A DNA stretch of 64,000 nt from Gnetum montanum (lineage: Eukaryota > Streptophyta > Gnetopsida > Gnetales > Gnetaceae), in the NCBI GenBank assembly GCA_015680685.1, contig MNCI01006170.1:64354-128353 (forward strand), read 5' to 3'. Both the position numbers and the translations under genes were made by a program. The notes beneath the pieces are model-generated. The model was not told where the DNA came from. It searched no databases and saw nothing but the letters and a program-made list of their open reading frames with translations. Shown here piece after piece: positions 33,347 through 44,838 of the stretch. Each line of letters starts with the position of its first letter. Position 1 is the first letter of the stretch.

Positions 33347-34190
33347 TGATGAATCATGATTCATTAGGCTCCAATATCGAACCTGTGATATCGTGACCTA
33401 AATAACGATATCGGATACACGATATCGTGACTCCTATGTGGGCCTATAAATACACATGTAGGTGCATGAAGGGAGGTAGTAGTTTAGTTAGAAGTTAGTT
33501 TTCATTTTTAGCTCTTCTCAACACTTTCTCTCAGTGCATGCCCACAATGTGATGATTGTAATTATACAAAACCTTTATTCGAGTGTGATGTACTTGGACA
33601 TGCACATAACCAGCAATAAATATCAAGATTACTTCATCATTGTACCATTCAATTAGTTTAACTATTATTTATTACTTTCTTAATTAATATTTCTCTACCC
33701 TCAACTCCTATCCTTATTATTAAACATGAAATGAGTATGACTTAATCGTGAGCATTTAAGTGTGACTACTTGGTATCCCAGTAGTGTACCTAGGATATGT
33801 GCTTGGTAATCCCAGTAGTAGTCGTACACAAGGTCCAAGATGTGTACAGATGATTAAGGAATGGATACTCATCGCACTTATGCTAGTTTAGATTCTCTCT
33901 CCCTATGTCCTATTAGCTTACCTCTCTCTCCCTTTTTCCTCCTTGCTTAATTAAAGTTATTTTCTATTGCCTCTAGGAGTAGCACTAGTTTAGGACTGCA
34001 TCATACACCTCACTCTGGACTAAACCATATGTGACAAAGCAAATACTAGTCTAGGTGAGAAGACAATGAACTGTAATCAATGAGTAACTATCTAGATACC
34101 ACAACTAGCCTGTCTATGGAGTTCGACCAGATCGTACATGAAATGCTCATATTCGTATGGTTGAGTGTAGGGGTACCTCACCACTCATCA
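33347..34190 (+). repeat. 5' LTR of E3 (family II)
   Basis: The 844-bp LTR runs from TGATGAATCATG to CCACTCATCA. U3 is short and filled with palindromic gatatcg motifs (gatatcgtgac, acgatatcgg, cacgatatcgtgac at 33387-33430). A TATA box (cctataaatac) follows at about 33443. R/U5 holds AATAAATATCAAG near 33615 and the shared ACTTGGTA.CCCAGTAG block. The five bases before it (GTAAG) are not repeated at 48588, so the E3/E4 pair is not flanked by one simple duplication. Confidence 0.88.
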
Positions 34191-34191
34191 T

Positions 34192-34209
34192 TGGTGCCAT
34201 TTCTAGGGA
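34192..34209 (+). other. Primer-binding site of E3 (tRNA-Asp type)
   Basis: tggtgccatttctaggga matches the complement of the plant tRNA-Asp 3' end at most positions. Most mismatches are transitions. It starts two bases after the LTR. Confidence 0.65.
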
Positions 34210-34324
34210 CAATGCTATTTATCTAGATTAGTTATATCATACAAGATCGCTGTAACAAAGTATTAACAATATACCATTTAAAAAAGAAATTAATTGCAAA
34301 TAAGTCACACAAAAATTCACAACA

Positions 34325-36207
34325 ATGTCTCTCTCATAAGACTATGATAACGCAACAACTAGTAAGGCAATTCAGTGGAGAACCAAAAAATTATACAATG
34401 ATGAAGATGAAGTTTGGAGTACTCAATCTAATGCAAGGGTCTCCTATGTACATAAACAAAGACAACATTATCCCAACTCCCAAATTCATAATCTACCTAG
34501 TGACGATGAACCATTGTTGGCCACTAAGAGCCTAATGCATATACAAGAGTTTGTTCACATATCCCGCAGCATCGTAAGGAAATTCATCTACCCAAGCTCA
34601 CAAACAACTTTCCAAAGTTTTCAGGAGGCTATGATTTAGATCTACAACAACATTTACAAGCCTTCTATGATGCATGTGCATGGAACAATATTGATAATGG
34701 ATGGCCAAAACTTAAGCTCTTTCCTATGACACTCGTTGGCAAGAAAAAGTATGGTATAGGTCCTTGAGACCAAAATCAATTCAACATTGGCCAACAATGA
34801 AAGATATCAAACCTATGCGAGAGTGTCAACCTTAAGGAGACAAATCCAAGAATGGAAACAGGGGCAACATGAACCCTTGGACATGGCCTTAGAAAGATAT
34901 TATGCATTTTTAAACAAGTACCCAGGCCATGGGTTCTCTTAGGAAAGGATAATGTACCATATTATAAATGGGATCCATACTGAAACAAGGGAAACCTTAG
35001 GGATGTATGCTCCAGGTCAACTCTAGGAACTACGAACCCATCAATTCCAAGAGCTTATTAAGTGGCTAGCAAAATAATATGGAGAAATGGCTAAATGGGA
35101 GAATTTTGAAAAATCTCAATGGAACCAAAATCTTAAATCAACAAAGGTCCATAATCAGGAAGAGGAAAAACCAACTCACCTCAAGGAGGTGGAACCATCT
35201 TTGCCAATATTACAATCACTAGACAAAATTGAGGCAAAGATCAATAAGATGATGGAGTGGATACATGAAAAATGTGAAGAATATGCCAACATTATTGGAG
35301 GTAGAGTCCTGACAAACCAAGAAATGGGATGAAATACCACTAGACAATCGGAGAGAAGGGTTGAAGAGAATAAGAACTCAACTGTCAATCACATGTATCA
35401 ATGTGAAATTTTTCTGTATGATCATCCAAAAGGCCAATGCCCAATCTTGTCACATTTACATGAGCATTGGAGAAGAAATACTGTGTTCGATCACAGTGGC
35501 AATAATCCCAGTCATTGGGGAGGCCACCCCCCAAATTGGTTATACCCTTCATACCATTTGAACCCAAATGCTTACCAAGTCCAACATCCTATTTTCCCAA
35601 CCGGGTCAACACCCTCTATCTCACCACATTATTATCATTCTCCTTAATATCATCAACCTCTATCCTCACCAATACGACCACACCAATTGTTCCTAAAGGA
35701 TTTGCACCACAACACTAATCCATGAACATTACTTGTGCTTCTACTATCAACAACAGTAGGAACACTCCACAACATCGAAGGTGTCCCTTCTTTAGACATG
35801 ATCGTAGAAAGGGATAGCACAATTTTGAGACCACTACATTTTCCAACTCAACACAAGTCGAACACTATGGTGCATCTTTCTCCTTGAATCCAACCCCTCG
35901 TGTTACCTTATCGATGCCACCAATCAAAACTCCAACAACCATATGGCCCAATGAATATAGCCACATAGGAAAACATATTGATCCTTGCATAGCTTACAGT
36001 CGCAAGTGCTATAGTGGGTCAATTCCTTATAAATTAACCACATCTTATAACTTACCCCACTATGTCAACTTTAATCAAGTGTGTGAACCCCATTGGGGTA
36101 AGTATGACTAGGTCTCAATCTTTCCAACATGCAAGGATCCCAACCTTTCATTTATTAATCCTAGCTATGCTCAACTGTTTAGTTATGGGGGGTATCCTCC
36201 ATTCTAA
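34325..36207 (+). pseudogene. gag: Gag of E3 (broken)
   Basis: The start ATGTCTCTCTC is chosen by position, 116 bases after the primer site. Capsid-type blocks recur from E2: FSGGYDLDLQQHLQAFYDAC and a KLKLFP block (about 34617-34730). Next come a QEWKQGQHEPLDMALERYYA block and a Lys/Glu-rich helix (35087-35332, with KIEAKINKMMEWIHEKCEEY). The knuckle-like CEIFLYDHPKGQCPILSHL lies at about 35402-35458. A Pro/His/Tyr-rich tail ends at FSYGGYPPF. Frame changes and stops occur throughout, and no pol follows. Confidence 0.75.
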
Positions 36208-37555
36208 CAAGCAGGATTAATAAATATTTTTCCTTTTCTTTAATTTTACAATTTTTTGTTTTCTAGTTTTTCATCTTTTACATTATTGTTTTATTCTTTT
36301 GTTTTTTCTTTTTTTTTATGAGTAATCTCATCTATGAATAAATCACTCATGTCACTCATAGGTTGAGGTGTTGTTCTATGCTATCAAGTCTCAGGTGACT
36401 AATTACTTGGACTATGAGCCCATCACATCCACCCACCCATTCTATTAATAAGAGGTTCTACTCTAGGTACAATGATATTCTTGACATCATTAAAACTTAA
36501 AATAATGTTGTTCTCATTATGCCCAAAGTGACAAATGATGGACTAGAAGGAAATGACCAGGGTGTGACATCAAGGGGATTTTTGGATTCTCTTTGGTGGC
36601 ATCTATAGGTGCTATCATGTAGTCTGTTTGTACTCAAATCCTTGTAGATCTAACACAAAATGGAAGTAAGAGTAATAAAGGCACTCATAAAAAAAATAAA
36701 AAACCCAATGCTATTCTAGGGGCCCCAATGGAAAGACATGCACCCAAGCCTAAAGGTAGGTGGCTTCCCTAGATTAAGCATTTAAAAAAAAGAGAGAAAA
36801 ATACCACAAACAAATTTGAATCACTCCTCCCTTGAACGAAATGCCAAGTGATCATATGCCTTACTGTCATGATCCCCTTATGAATGTCCATCATGGGATG
36901 AAATGATGCGATGTCACTGATCAGAGGAATGGACTTGGTCTTGATTTTGGAGTGATAGGCTAATGACACGTTAAGCATGTCCTACACATAAGATTCATTG
37001 TGTCCTAAGTCAATTCTCTCATGTCTTGATCTCTGCAATTCCTTCTACAACTTGTTTCATATCATTGTTCAAGCATTTGAGACTTTTGTCTTGTGTAGCA
37101 TAAAATTCATACCTCATTACAGTGGTATCTACATGTGTGTGTTTTGTGGAATTGGTATGGATTACATTTCACCCTCTAGTGCCTACGGACATCTTTAGGG
37201 TGGTTACATAATGGCATCATAGGTAGGAACTTGCTTTGGGGAGGATCCACTTGCATAACCCTTATAATTTCCACTCATTACACATCACCATCACATCATT
37301 TTATACCCTCTGAGTACTACATTATTTCCCTTATCCTCCTTCCAATTCAACTGTTCTTATGTACCAAAACATGTCCTTTTCCCTCATACTCTTCATGACT
37401 TTTATTGTTAGATTCTATACCATTATACTTTTTGTGCCTTTAGGTCTATTCAATATTTCCTTGGACCTTTTACATTGACCTCAAGTCCTTCATTTTCTAC
37501 CCTAGAATTTCAGAAATTTATCAATTTTTCTAAGTACCCTACTTTAAATAAACTG
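36208..37555 (+). other. Spacer following gag of E3 (no pol)
   Basis: The stretch that follows pol in E1/E2 here follows gag directly. It holds a T-rich segment, the GTGTGACATCAAGGGG box (36562-36577) and a decayed TATGCAAG hairpin (37202-37260). No protease, RT or integrase motif is present in any frame. Confidence 0.75.
37202..37260 (+). repeat. TATGCAAG-type hairpin (E3 copy, left arm decayed)
   Basis: The right arm ttgcataacc is intact and the left arm reads ggttacataa. The loop keeps gaacttgctttggggaggat. Confidence 0.55.
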
Positions 37556-37646
37556 CAATATCCAGTACCGAATATCGAGTCGGACACGATATTGGGGCCG
37601 CGCTATCGGGTACGCAATATTGCATCAACAAAAACTATATATATGG
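37556..37646 (+). promoter_or_regulatory. Internal U3-like promoter upstream of ORF3 (E3)
   Basis: Variants of the gatatcg motif (gaatatcgagt, cacgatattg, cgctatcggg, cgcaatattgc) are followed by actatatatatgg (37634-37646). The LTR of this family uses the same gatatcg vocabulary in U3. A promoter function is inferred. Confidence 0.5.
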
Positions 37647-38077
37647 ACCCCCCATGCACATCAACATCATTCTCAACTATTCACATGGGGGAAGTTTTTG
37701 AAATTTTCTTCTACAAATTGTGACTTGGGCACCTCTTGGTCAACTAGCCATAACTCGCTCACTAGCACTCTAATTCTCATTCCAATTGAACCTACTTGAA
37801 CCCAGAGTGCTCAAATTAGTCATGGGGGAAGGGTACACTCCAAATTGTGCATAAATGTTTTGAAATTCATCATCACCCGAAGGATACTATAAAGGGTAAT
37901 TAATTATAAAAATGATAAACATATTGCCAGAAACAATCTTATCTCCTCACCTATACCAGGAAATGAAATAGTGAAGCCACCTAATCAAATTGGGCCCAAT
38001 ATTAAAAATTTTAGGGGACATTTTCACAAAATTTCTTAACTCTAAATCACAAAAAATAAGAAAACAAACTCATTAAG

Positions 38078-38145
38078 GTAAGAAGTAATGTATAACTTAA
38101 CTTTTGTAAGAAACCTTACTAATGATTGGCCCCGTGTGATTGCAG
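38078..38145 (+). other. Candidate 68-base leader intron before ORF3 (E3)
   Basis: It runs from donor AAG|GTAAGA at 38078, through a branch-like CTTACTAATG (about 38116), to acceptor GTGATTGCAG at 38145, directly followed by the ORF3 ATG. It is short for a plant intron but all three signals are present. Confidence 0.4.
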
Positions 38146-40284
38146 ATGATCCCTAAACATGGACAACAAGAAGGACCCTCTCAAGGTGTGTCCAAGTGAC
38201 CAAGGAGAGGCAAAGGCCAGGTGTCTCCCAAGCAACATGCATAGTAGAAGGCACAATTATTTAGCATCCATCAAGAGCCTCCTGCTATTGTGCAATCAGG
38301 ATAGGTAGAAGTAGGAGCTGCTGAAGTGCCTGAATAGGGACAACATCTCACATTGTCCCTAAAGTGTGTTTAGGCCATCCATGAAAAGTCCACGTTGACA
38401 TTCATGATCGTGTAATTGAACTTTGGACCTTTCATGGAGTTCACTCCTGAGGTTGTTAGGGACCAACTCAAAAGATCCCCATTATGGCCCATCATCTTTG
38501 AAAGTGGTGCCTAGTACTTAGGAGAAATGTACCAATTTTGGCATAATAAAAAAGAAGGCACTGCAGTTGACATTGGTGGTGTGTCTATAGATTTTTCCAC
38601 CAAGGCCATTTCAGAAGTGTTAAACATTTCAAATACATAGCCAAAAGTTGCTCACCTATCCACTCGCTCCGATGCTGATGCATGAAAAATTTGGTTGAAA
38701 AGGACGTACGGCAAGGAGGACAAGACATATGAAGAGTTGACATTGGAAGAAAGAATATATTTCAAGATTGGCACTTATCACATCTTCCCCATGAAAGGAT
38801 TAAAAAAAATCTCAATGTATGTGACAAGAGGAAGTACGTTATTGATGGGCAAGGTTAACACTAACTTTCCCCATCTGTATCTCATGGAGATCTTGAGGTG
38901 GTTTGAAGAATGCAAGATAGGGAAGCTCATGTTGCCCTTCCCTTGTCTCATCAAGAAGTTATGTAGGAATGTTGGAATTCTAGGGAACACCAATGATGTC
39001 CCCAAAAGAGCCCAAAATGCTTCATTCACTGAGTTGCTGAAGCCACCAGCCCCAAGGAAGAGTGTTGGTGAGACACTAGAGCCAGAACAAGAATAGATGG
39101 TGGGGCCCACTACAACCCAAACTACAGGGCCTAGCCAACTCCCAAGTACAAGGCCTAGTCAACAATAAGAATTAGGGCCCAACACGAACCAATGAGACCA
39201 ACCATTTCCATCATCGCAGGATTATTGACCATCAATGAGCCATCTCAGGGCCATTGCTGAGATGGTTAATTGGGGAAGTCATGATGATGTCAATCTCTTC
39301 CATGTCATCGATGACACTGTACAACCCACTATTTCTATAGATCATGCATGAGGCAAAGTGTCCATCTAGACAAGAGAAGGGGAGACACATTGGTCACAAT
39401 AGATTTCAGGGAATGTTGCATCCTTTCAAGTGCAACTAGAGACTAGTAAAGGGGCCACAATAGTGGTCATGCAGCATCAAGATGCAACAAGAGCTGTAGA
39501 AGATGTCACAGACCATATCAAGGAATCCTTCAATGTTCCTACTATGCCACCAAAGGATTTCATAGGAGCACGTGATGCTTAAACTTTGACTAGTCTCTCA
39601 ATGACTCCTACGGATCATGAGGATGTTCTTGATTGGTTGCTGCAGATAGGACAAGTAATGATGTCCTTGTTCAACATCCCTTAAGATGTCACAGCAATGC
39701 AATCATACCTGATCTCCACCAAAGGAAAGATGGTCATGGTAAAGATTAGGGCTAAGCATGTGGAGGTGGAGTTGGCAAGACTCCAAAAAAGGCTCATTAC
39801 CCTTCAAACTACATAGTAGGACCCATCTCAATTCATTCCTGTAGACCGGTTAGAAAATTTTAGGATAGAGTAGCTTAATTAACTATTGGTGGATAATAAA
39901 AGAGTGGTGGAGGAGAAGGAGAAGGCTGATTGGGATGCTTCTAAGGCACAAGCACAAACATACACGCATGCTAAAGCACTCAAGGCCCTACAGGAAGAGA
40001 ATAAATAGCTCACCACAAAAAATATTTGATTGACCACTGTGGAGAAATAGAAGAATGTTCTTGAAGAAAATTTTTAACAATTATGAGAATAGTTGATCAG
40101 GGTCAACCAAGACATGAATCGCTTGGCCAGAGAGAATTGAACCCTCTCAATGGAGGAGGTATGCACAATCCGTCAGAAGATGGCCATTGAAATAAGCACG
40201 TGGAAAAATGAAGCCAAGCAACATGAAAAAATAAAAGAGCATTTTAGAGACTAGGTAGGGATGTACAAACAAGTCATCAAGAAT
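38146..40284 (+). pseudogene. ORF3 of E3, 3' end deleted
   Basis: The start ATGATCCC follows the acceptor-like sequence. The N-terminal domain is readable: a FMEFTPEVVRDQLKRSPLW block, YLGEMYQFWHNKKEG and DIGGVSIDFSTKAISEVLN. An open run at 38695-39096 follows with EERIYFKIGTYHIFPMKGLK, NTNFPHLYLMEILRWFEE and MLPFPCLIKKLC. A Gly/Pro/Gln-rich linker (39100-39240) and coiled coil (39640-40240) come next. The reading stops at 40284, where a deletion fuses it to the middle of an LTR. About 1 kb is missing compared with E4. Confidence 0.78.
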
Positions 40285-40701
40285 GATTGTAATTGTATGG
40301 AATCCTTTATTCAAGTGTGACGTACTTGGACATGCACATGACCAACAATAAAGATTGAGATTACTTCATCATTGTAGCATTAACTTAGTTTAATTATTTA
40401 ATTGTTAATTTTATTTACTGCTTTCCTAGTTAATCTCTCTTACCCTTAAACTCCTGTTAAATGCGAAATAAGTACGACTTGATTACGAGCATTTAAGTGT
40501 GACTACTTGGTAACCCAGTAGCGTACCTAGGATCTGCGCTTGGTAATCCCAATGGTAGTCATGCATGAAGTCCAAGATGTGTATGGATAATCAAGGAATA
40601 GATGCTCATCACACTTAGGCTAGTTTAGATTCTCTCACCCTCTCTCTCCTAGATTAGTGAATATTACTTTCCATTGCCTTCAGGAGTAGCATTAGATTAG
40701 A
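40285..40701 (+). repeat. Truncated family II LTR between E3 and E4
   Basis: It begins at tgattgtaattgtatgg, equivalent to 47975 of the E4 3' LTR, so U3 and the TATA box are missing. It keeps AATAAAGATTGAG and the ACTTGGTAACCCAGTAG block, and runs into the N gap. Confidence 0.85.
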
Positions 40702-41683
40702 NNNNNNNNNNNNNNNNNNNNNNNNNNNNNNNNNNNNNNNNNNNNNNNNNNNNNNNNNNNNNNNNNNNNNNNNNNNNNNNNNNNNNNNNNNNNNNNNNNN
40801 NNNNNNNNNNNNNNNNNNNNNNNNNNNNNNNNNNNNNNNNNNNNNNNNNNNNNNNNNNNNNNNNNNNNNNNNNNNNNNNNNNNNNNNNNNNNNNNNNNNN
40901 NNNNNNNNNNNNNNNNNNNNNNNNNNNNNNNNNNNNNNNNNNNNNNNNNNNNNNNNNNNNNNNNNNNNNNNNNNNNNNNNNNNNNNNNNNNNNNNNNNNN
41001 NNNNNNNNNNNNNNNNNNNNNNNNNNNNNNNNNNNNNNNNNNNNNNNNNNNNNNNNNNNNNNNNNNNNNNNNNNNNNNNNNNNNNNNNNNNNNNNNNNNN
41101 NNNNNNNNNNNNNNNNNNNNNNNNNNNNNNNNNNNNNNNNNNNNNNNNNNNNNNNNNNNNNNNNNNNNNNNNNNNNNNNNNNNNNNNNNNNNNNNNNNNN
41201 NNNNNNNNNNNNNNNNNNNNNNNNNNNNNNNNNNNNNNNNNNNNNNNNNNNNNNNNNNNNNNNNNNNNNNNNNNNNNNNNNNNNNNNNNNNNNNNNNNNN
41301 NNNNNNNNNNNNNNNNNNNNNNNNNNNNNNNNNNNNNNNNNNNNNNNNNNNNNNNNNNNNNNNNNNNNNNNNNNNNNNNNNNNNNNNNNNNNNNNNNNNN
41401 NNNNNNNNNNNNNNNNNNNNNNNNNNNNNNNNNNNNNNNNNNNNNNNNNNNNNNNNNNNNNNNNNNNNNNNNNNNNNNNNNNNNNNNNNNNNNNNNNNNN
41501 NNNNNNNNNNNNNNNNNNNNNNNNNNNNNNNNNNNNNNNNNNNNNNNNNNNNNNNNNNNNNNNNNNNNNNNNNNNNNNNNNNNNNNNNNNNNNNNNNNNN
41601 NNNNNNNNNNNNNNNNNNNNNNNNNNNNNNNNNNNNNNNNNNNNNNNNNNNNNNNNNNNNNNNNNNNNNNNNNNNNNNNNNNN
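40702..41683. other. Sequence gap (982 N)
   Basis: By comparison with E3, the missing DNA should be the last 200 bases of the LTR, the primer site and about 0.9 kb of 5' gag, roughly 1.1 kb in total. The stated gap size is close to that. Confidence 0.9.
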
Positions 41684-42870
41684 TGTTGAAAAATATCAAT
41701 GGAACCAAACTCTCAACTTAACAAAGGTTCATGATCATAGAAAGGAGAAATCAACCTACCACAAGGAGAAAGAACCATCTTTGCTAGTACAACAATCATT
41801 AGAAGAAGTCGAGGCAAAGAGTAACAAGATGTTGGACTGGACGCATAAAAAGTGTGGAGAATTTATCAACATTATTGGAGATAGAGTTTTGACAACCCAA
41901 GAAGTATGACAAAACATTAGACAATTGGAAAGAAGGGATAAGAAAAATAAGAGCTCAACTACCAATCATACGAATGAATGCAACATATGCCTGTACAATC
42001 ATCCCAAGGGCCAATGCCCAATATTGTTACATTTATATGAGCATTGGAGAAGCACGTTACATCCAGAGTTCGTACAGAGATACTGTGTTCGATCACAGTG
42101 GCAACAATCCTAGTCGTGGGGGAGACCACCCCTAAATTGGAGACATCCTTTGTATCATCCAAACCTAAACGCTTATCTTGTTCAACATCCTATTTCTCCA
42201 ACTGGGTCAACATACTCTATTCCACCACATTACCATTCTCCTCAATACTATCAGCCCATGTCTTCAACACGACCACCACCTTGTGCACCTCACACTTCTC
42301 CTAATTTTCAACATTCTCATCCTTTCCCTCCTTTTACACTGTCACCAACTATTCTTAAGGTGTCTGCACCACAACAACAACCCCCAAACATCACTTGTGC
42401 TAATATTGTCAACAGTAGTGAGAGATCTTTCAACATCGAAGGCATCCCTTCTTTAGAAATGACCCTAGGAGGGACAACACAATTTTGAGGCCACTGCATC
42501 ATCCAACTCCACACAAGTCCAACCCTATGCTACACCCTTATCTTCGAACCCCACACCTCATGTTACTTCATCAGGGCCACCAACTCACACTCCAACAACA
42601 ATACGACCCAATGAACATAGCCATGGAAGGTATCATCCCGATCCTTGCATACCATCTAATGGTCAAAAACATCATAGTGGGTCAACTCTTTATTCGGGAA
42701 CTACATTGTATAAATTGCCCCACTATGCTTACTATAATCAAGTGTGTGAACCCCGATGGGGTAAGTATGGCCAAGTTTCAATACTTCCAACATGCAAGGA
42801 TTCTCATCTTCCATTTATTAATCCTTGCCATCCTCAACCAAGTAGTTATGGGGGATATCCCCCATTCTAA
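41684..42870 (+). pseudogene. gag: Gag of E4 (5' part in the gap; broken)
   Basis: It starts out of the gap in the Lys/Glu-rich region (VEKYQWNQTLNL-like). The knuckle-like CNICLYNHPKGQCPILLHLY follows at about 41980-42040, with both Cys, His and the final Cys kept. A Pro/His/Ser/Thr-rich tail overlapping in several frames runs to the FSYGGYPPF-like end and stop at about 42870. No pol motif follows. Several frameshifts and stops are present. Confidence 0.72.
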
Positions 42871-44264
42871 TAACAAGCAGGATTAAGAACCACTTTTTAT
42901 TTTCTTTAATTTTACAACTTTTTGTTTTCTAGTTTTTCATTTTTCAATTTTTTGTTTTATCTTTTTGTCCTTTTGTCTTTTTACATTTTTACAAGTAATC
43001 TCATCTATGAATAAAACACTCATGTGGATCATTGGTTGAGGTGTGTTCTATGTTGTCAAGTCCCGAGTGGTCAATTATTTGGACAGTGAACCCATTACAC
43101 CCACTTATCGACTCTACCAATAAGAGGTTCTATTCAAGGGTACAGTGATATCTTTGAAATTCTTAAGACTTAAAATTAATTTTGTGTTCATTGTACCCAG
43201 AATGAAGAAGGATGGACCAAGAGGGAATGATTAGGGTGTGACATCAAGGGGACTTGTGGATTCTCTTTCGTGACATCTGTGAGAGTTATTAGGCAATGTG
43301 CTTGTACTAAGATCCTTGTAGATCTAATGAAAAATGTGAGTAAGAGTAATCGAAAGGGCACTCAAAAATCCAATGTTGTTCTAGGGGGTCCTACTGGAAA
43401 GACATGCACCCATGCCTGAAGGTTGGCGGCTTCTTTGGATTCAGCAATTGAGAAAAAAAGAAGAAGAAAAGAAAAAATAAAGCAAAAGAAAAAAAGGAAG
43501 TACCACAAAAAAAAAACTCCTCCCTTGAATAAGATGCCAAGTGATCGTACACCTTGTTGTTATGGTACTCTTATAGTTGCTCATCATGGGATGAAACAAT
43601 GTGATGTCATTGGTCAGAGGAATGGCCTTGGTCTTGATCTTGGAACGATGGGTTAATGATACGCTAATCATGATTTTCACATAGGATTCATTGTGCCCTG
43701 GGTCAGTTACCTCATGTCCCAATCTCTACAATCCCTTCTTTATTTTGTATCATCTCACTGTTCGTGTAATTGTAGCTCGTGTCATGTGTAACGTAGAATT
43801 CTTACCTCATTCTGGTGATGTTTACATGTGTGTGTTTTGTGGAATTAGTGCAGATTACATTTAACCCTTCTAGTTCCCATGGACGCTTTTAGGTGTGGTT
43901 ACAAGGGCATTATAGGTTGGTACCTACTTTGGGGAGGATCCACTTGTGTAATTTTTTTGTAATTTTCACTGATGACATAGCTCACATACACCATTTCTCA
44001 CCCTCATCCTATTTTTCATAATATTCTTTCCCTACTATTACCCCTTTGAATTTAAACATTCCTATGTATCCATTACATGGCCTTTTTCTCTCAATTACCA
44101 CCTAAGGCCTTATTTGTCAAATCCACCCACATATCATCATTCGTGCCTTCCAAACCATCTAATTACCCTAGAACCCTTCAACATGTGTCACATGTCCTAA
44201 TTTCAACTTTTGTTTCTAGGAAAAACCTTTAAAATTTGGTATTTTCCCTCGGGCCTAAACATTG
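42871..44264 (+). other. Spacer following gag of E4 (no pol)
   Basis: It aligns with the E3 spacer: T-rich start, GTGTGACATCAAGGGG box (about 43235-43250), a purine-rich A/G tract (43449-43500), and a decayed hairpin at 43897-43952. No gene is supported. Confidence 0.75.
43897..43952 (+). repeat. TATGCAAG-type hairpin (E4 copy, decayed)
   Basis: The arms are ggttacaag and cacttgtgtaa. The loop keeps tactttggggaggatccac. It aligns with 37202-37260. Confidence 0.5.
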
Positions 44265-44362
44265 ATAAGTCGTGATATCGTGTACACGATATTGTGGTCG
44301 ATGCGATATCGCATATGTGATGTATCGTACGTGATATTACATCCCTCTAACCTATAAATAGG
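44265..44362 (+). promoter_or_regulatory. Internal U3-like promoter upstream of ORF3 (E4)
   Basis: A dense run of cgtgatatcgtg, cacgatattg, gcgatatcgca and acgtgatatta fills 44270-44340. A TATA box (cctataaatagg) follows at 44350-44361. The E4 3' LTR U3 reads cgcgatatcatg...gtgatatcataa, then ctataaataag. This is the clearest copy of the shared-motif arrangement. Confidence 0.6.
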
Positions 44363-44771
44363 TGACCCCCACAACACTTAGCATCATTTTTCAAAATTCA
44401 CGCGGGGGAGTTTTAAAATTTTTTCTCTACAACTTGCGATTGTGTGACCCTTGCTTTTCAACCTATATCTCGCTCGCTGGTACTCCGATTTTAATTCCGT
44501 CTGAATCTACTTGAACCCGGAGTGTTCAGCTTAGTTGTGGGGGAGGGACATCTACCAAAAAGCACCTAACTTTTTTGGAATTTATCATCACCCAAAGGAC
44601 ATTATCCAAGGTAATTAGCTATAACATTTAAAATAATTATGCGAAAAAAATAATTTAATCCCTTTAGGTACACTAGGAAATTAAAATTGGAAACCACCTA
44701 AGTAAAACTGACTCATTATTACAATCTTTCAGGCAATATCACATGAAGATTAAACAAATTAATTAATTAAG

Positions 44772-44838
44772 GTAAGTAGTAAGGTATAACTTAACTTCAA
44801 AAACAACCTTACTAATGCTTGGCCTCATGTGATTGTAG
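44772..44838 (+). other. Candidate 67-base leader intron before ORF3 (E4)
   Basis: Donor AAG|GTAAGT at 44772, branch-like CTTACTAATG near 44808, acceptor GTGATTGTAG ending at 44838, then ATGG of ORF3. Donor, branch and acceptor align with E3. Confidence 0.42.

Noticed and set aside
40692-41708. Long open frame of 338 codons on the minus strand
   Set aside because: It spans the run of Ns and contains almost no real sequence.
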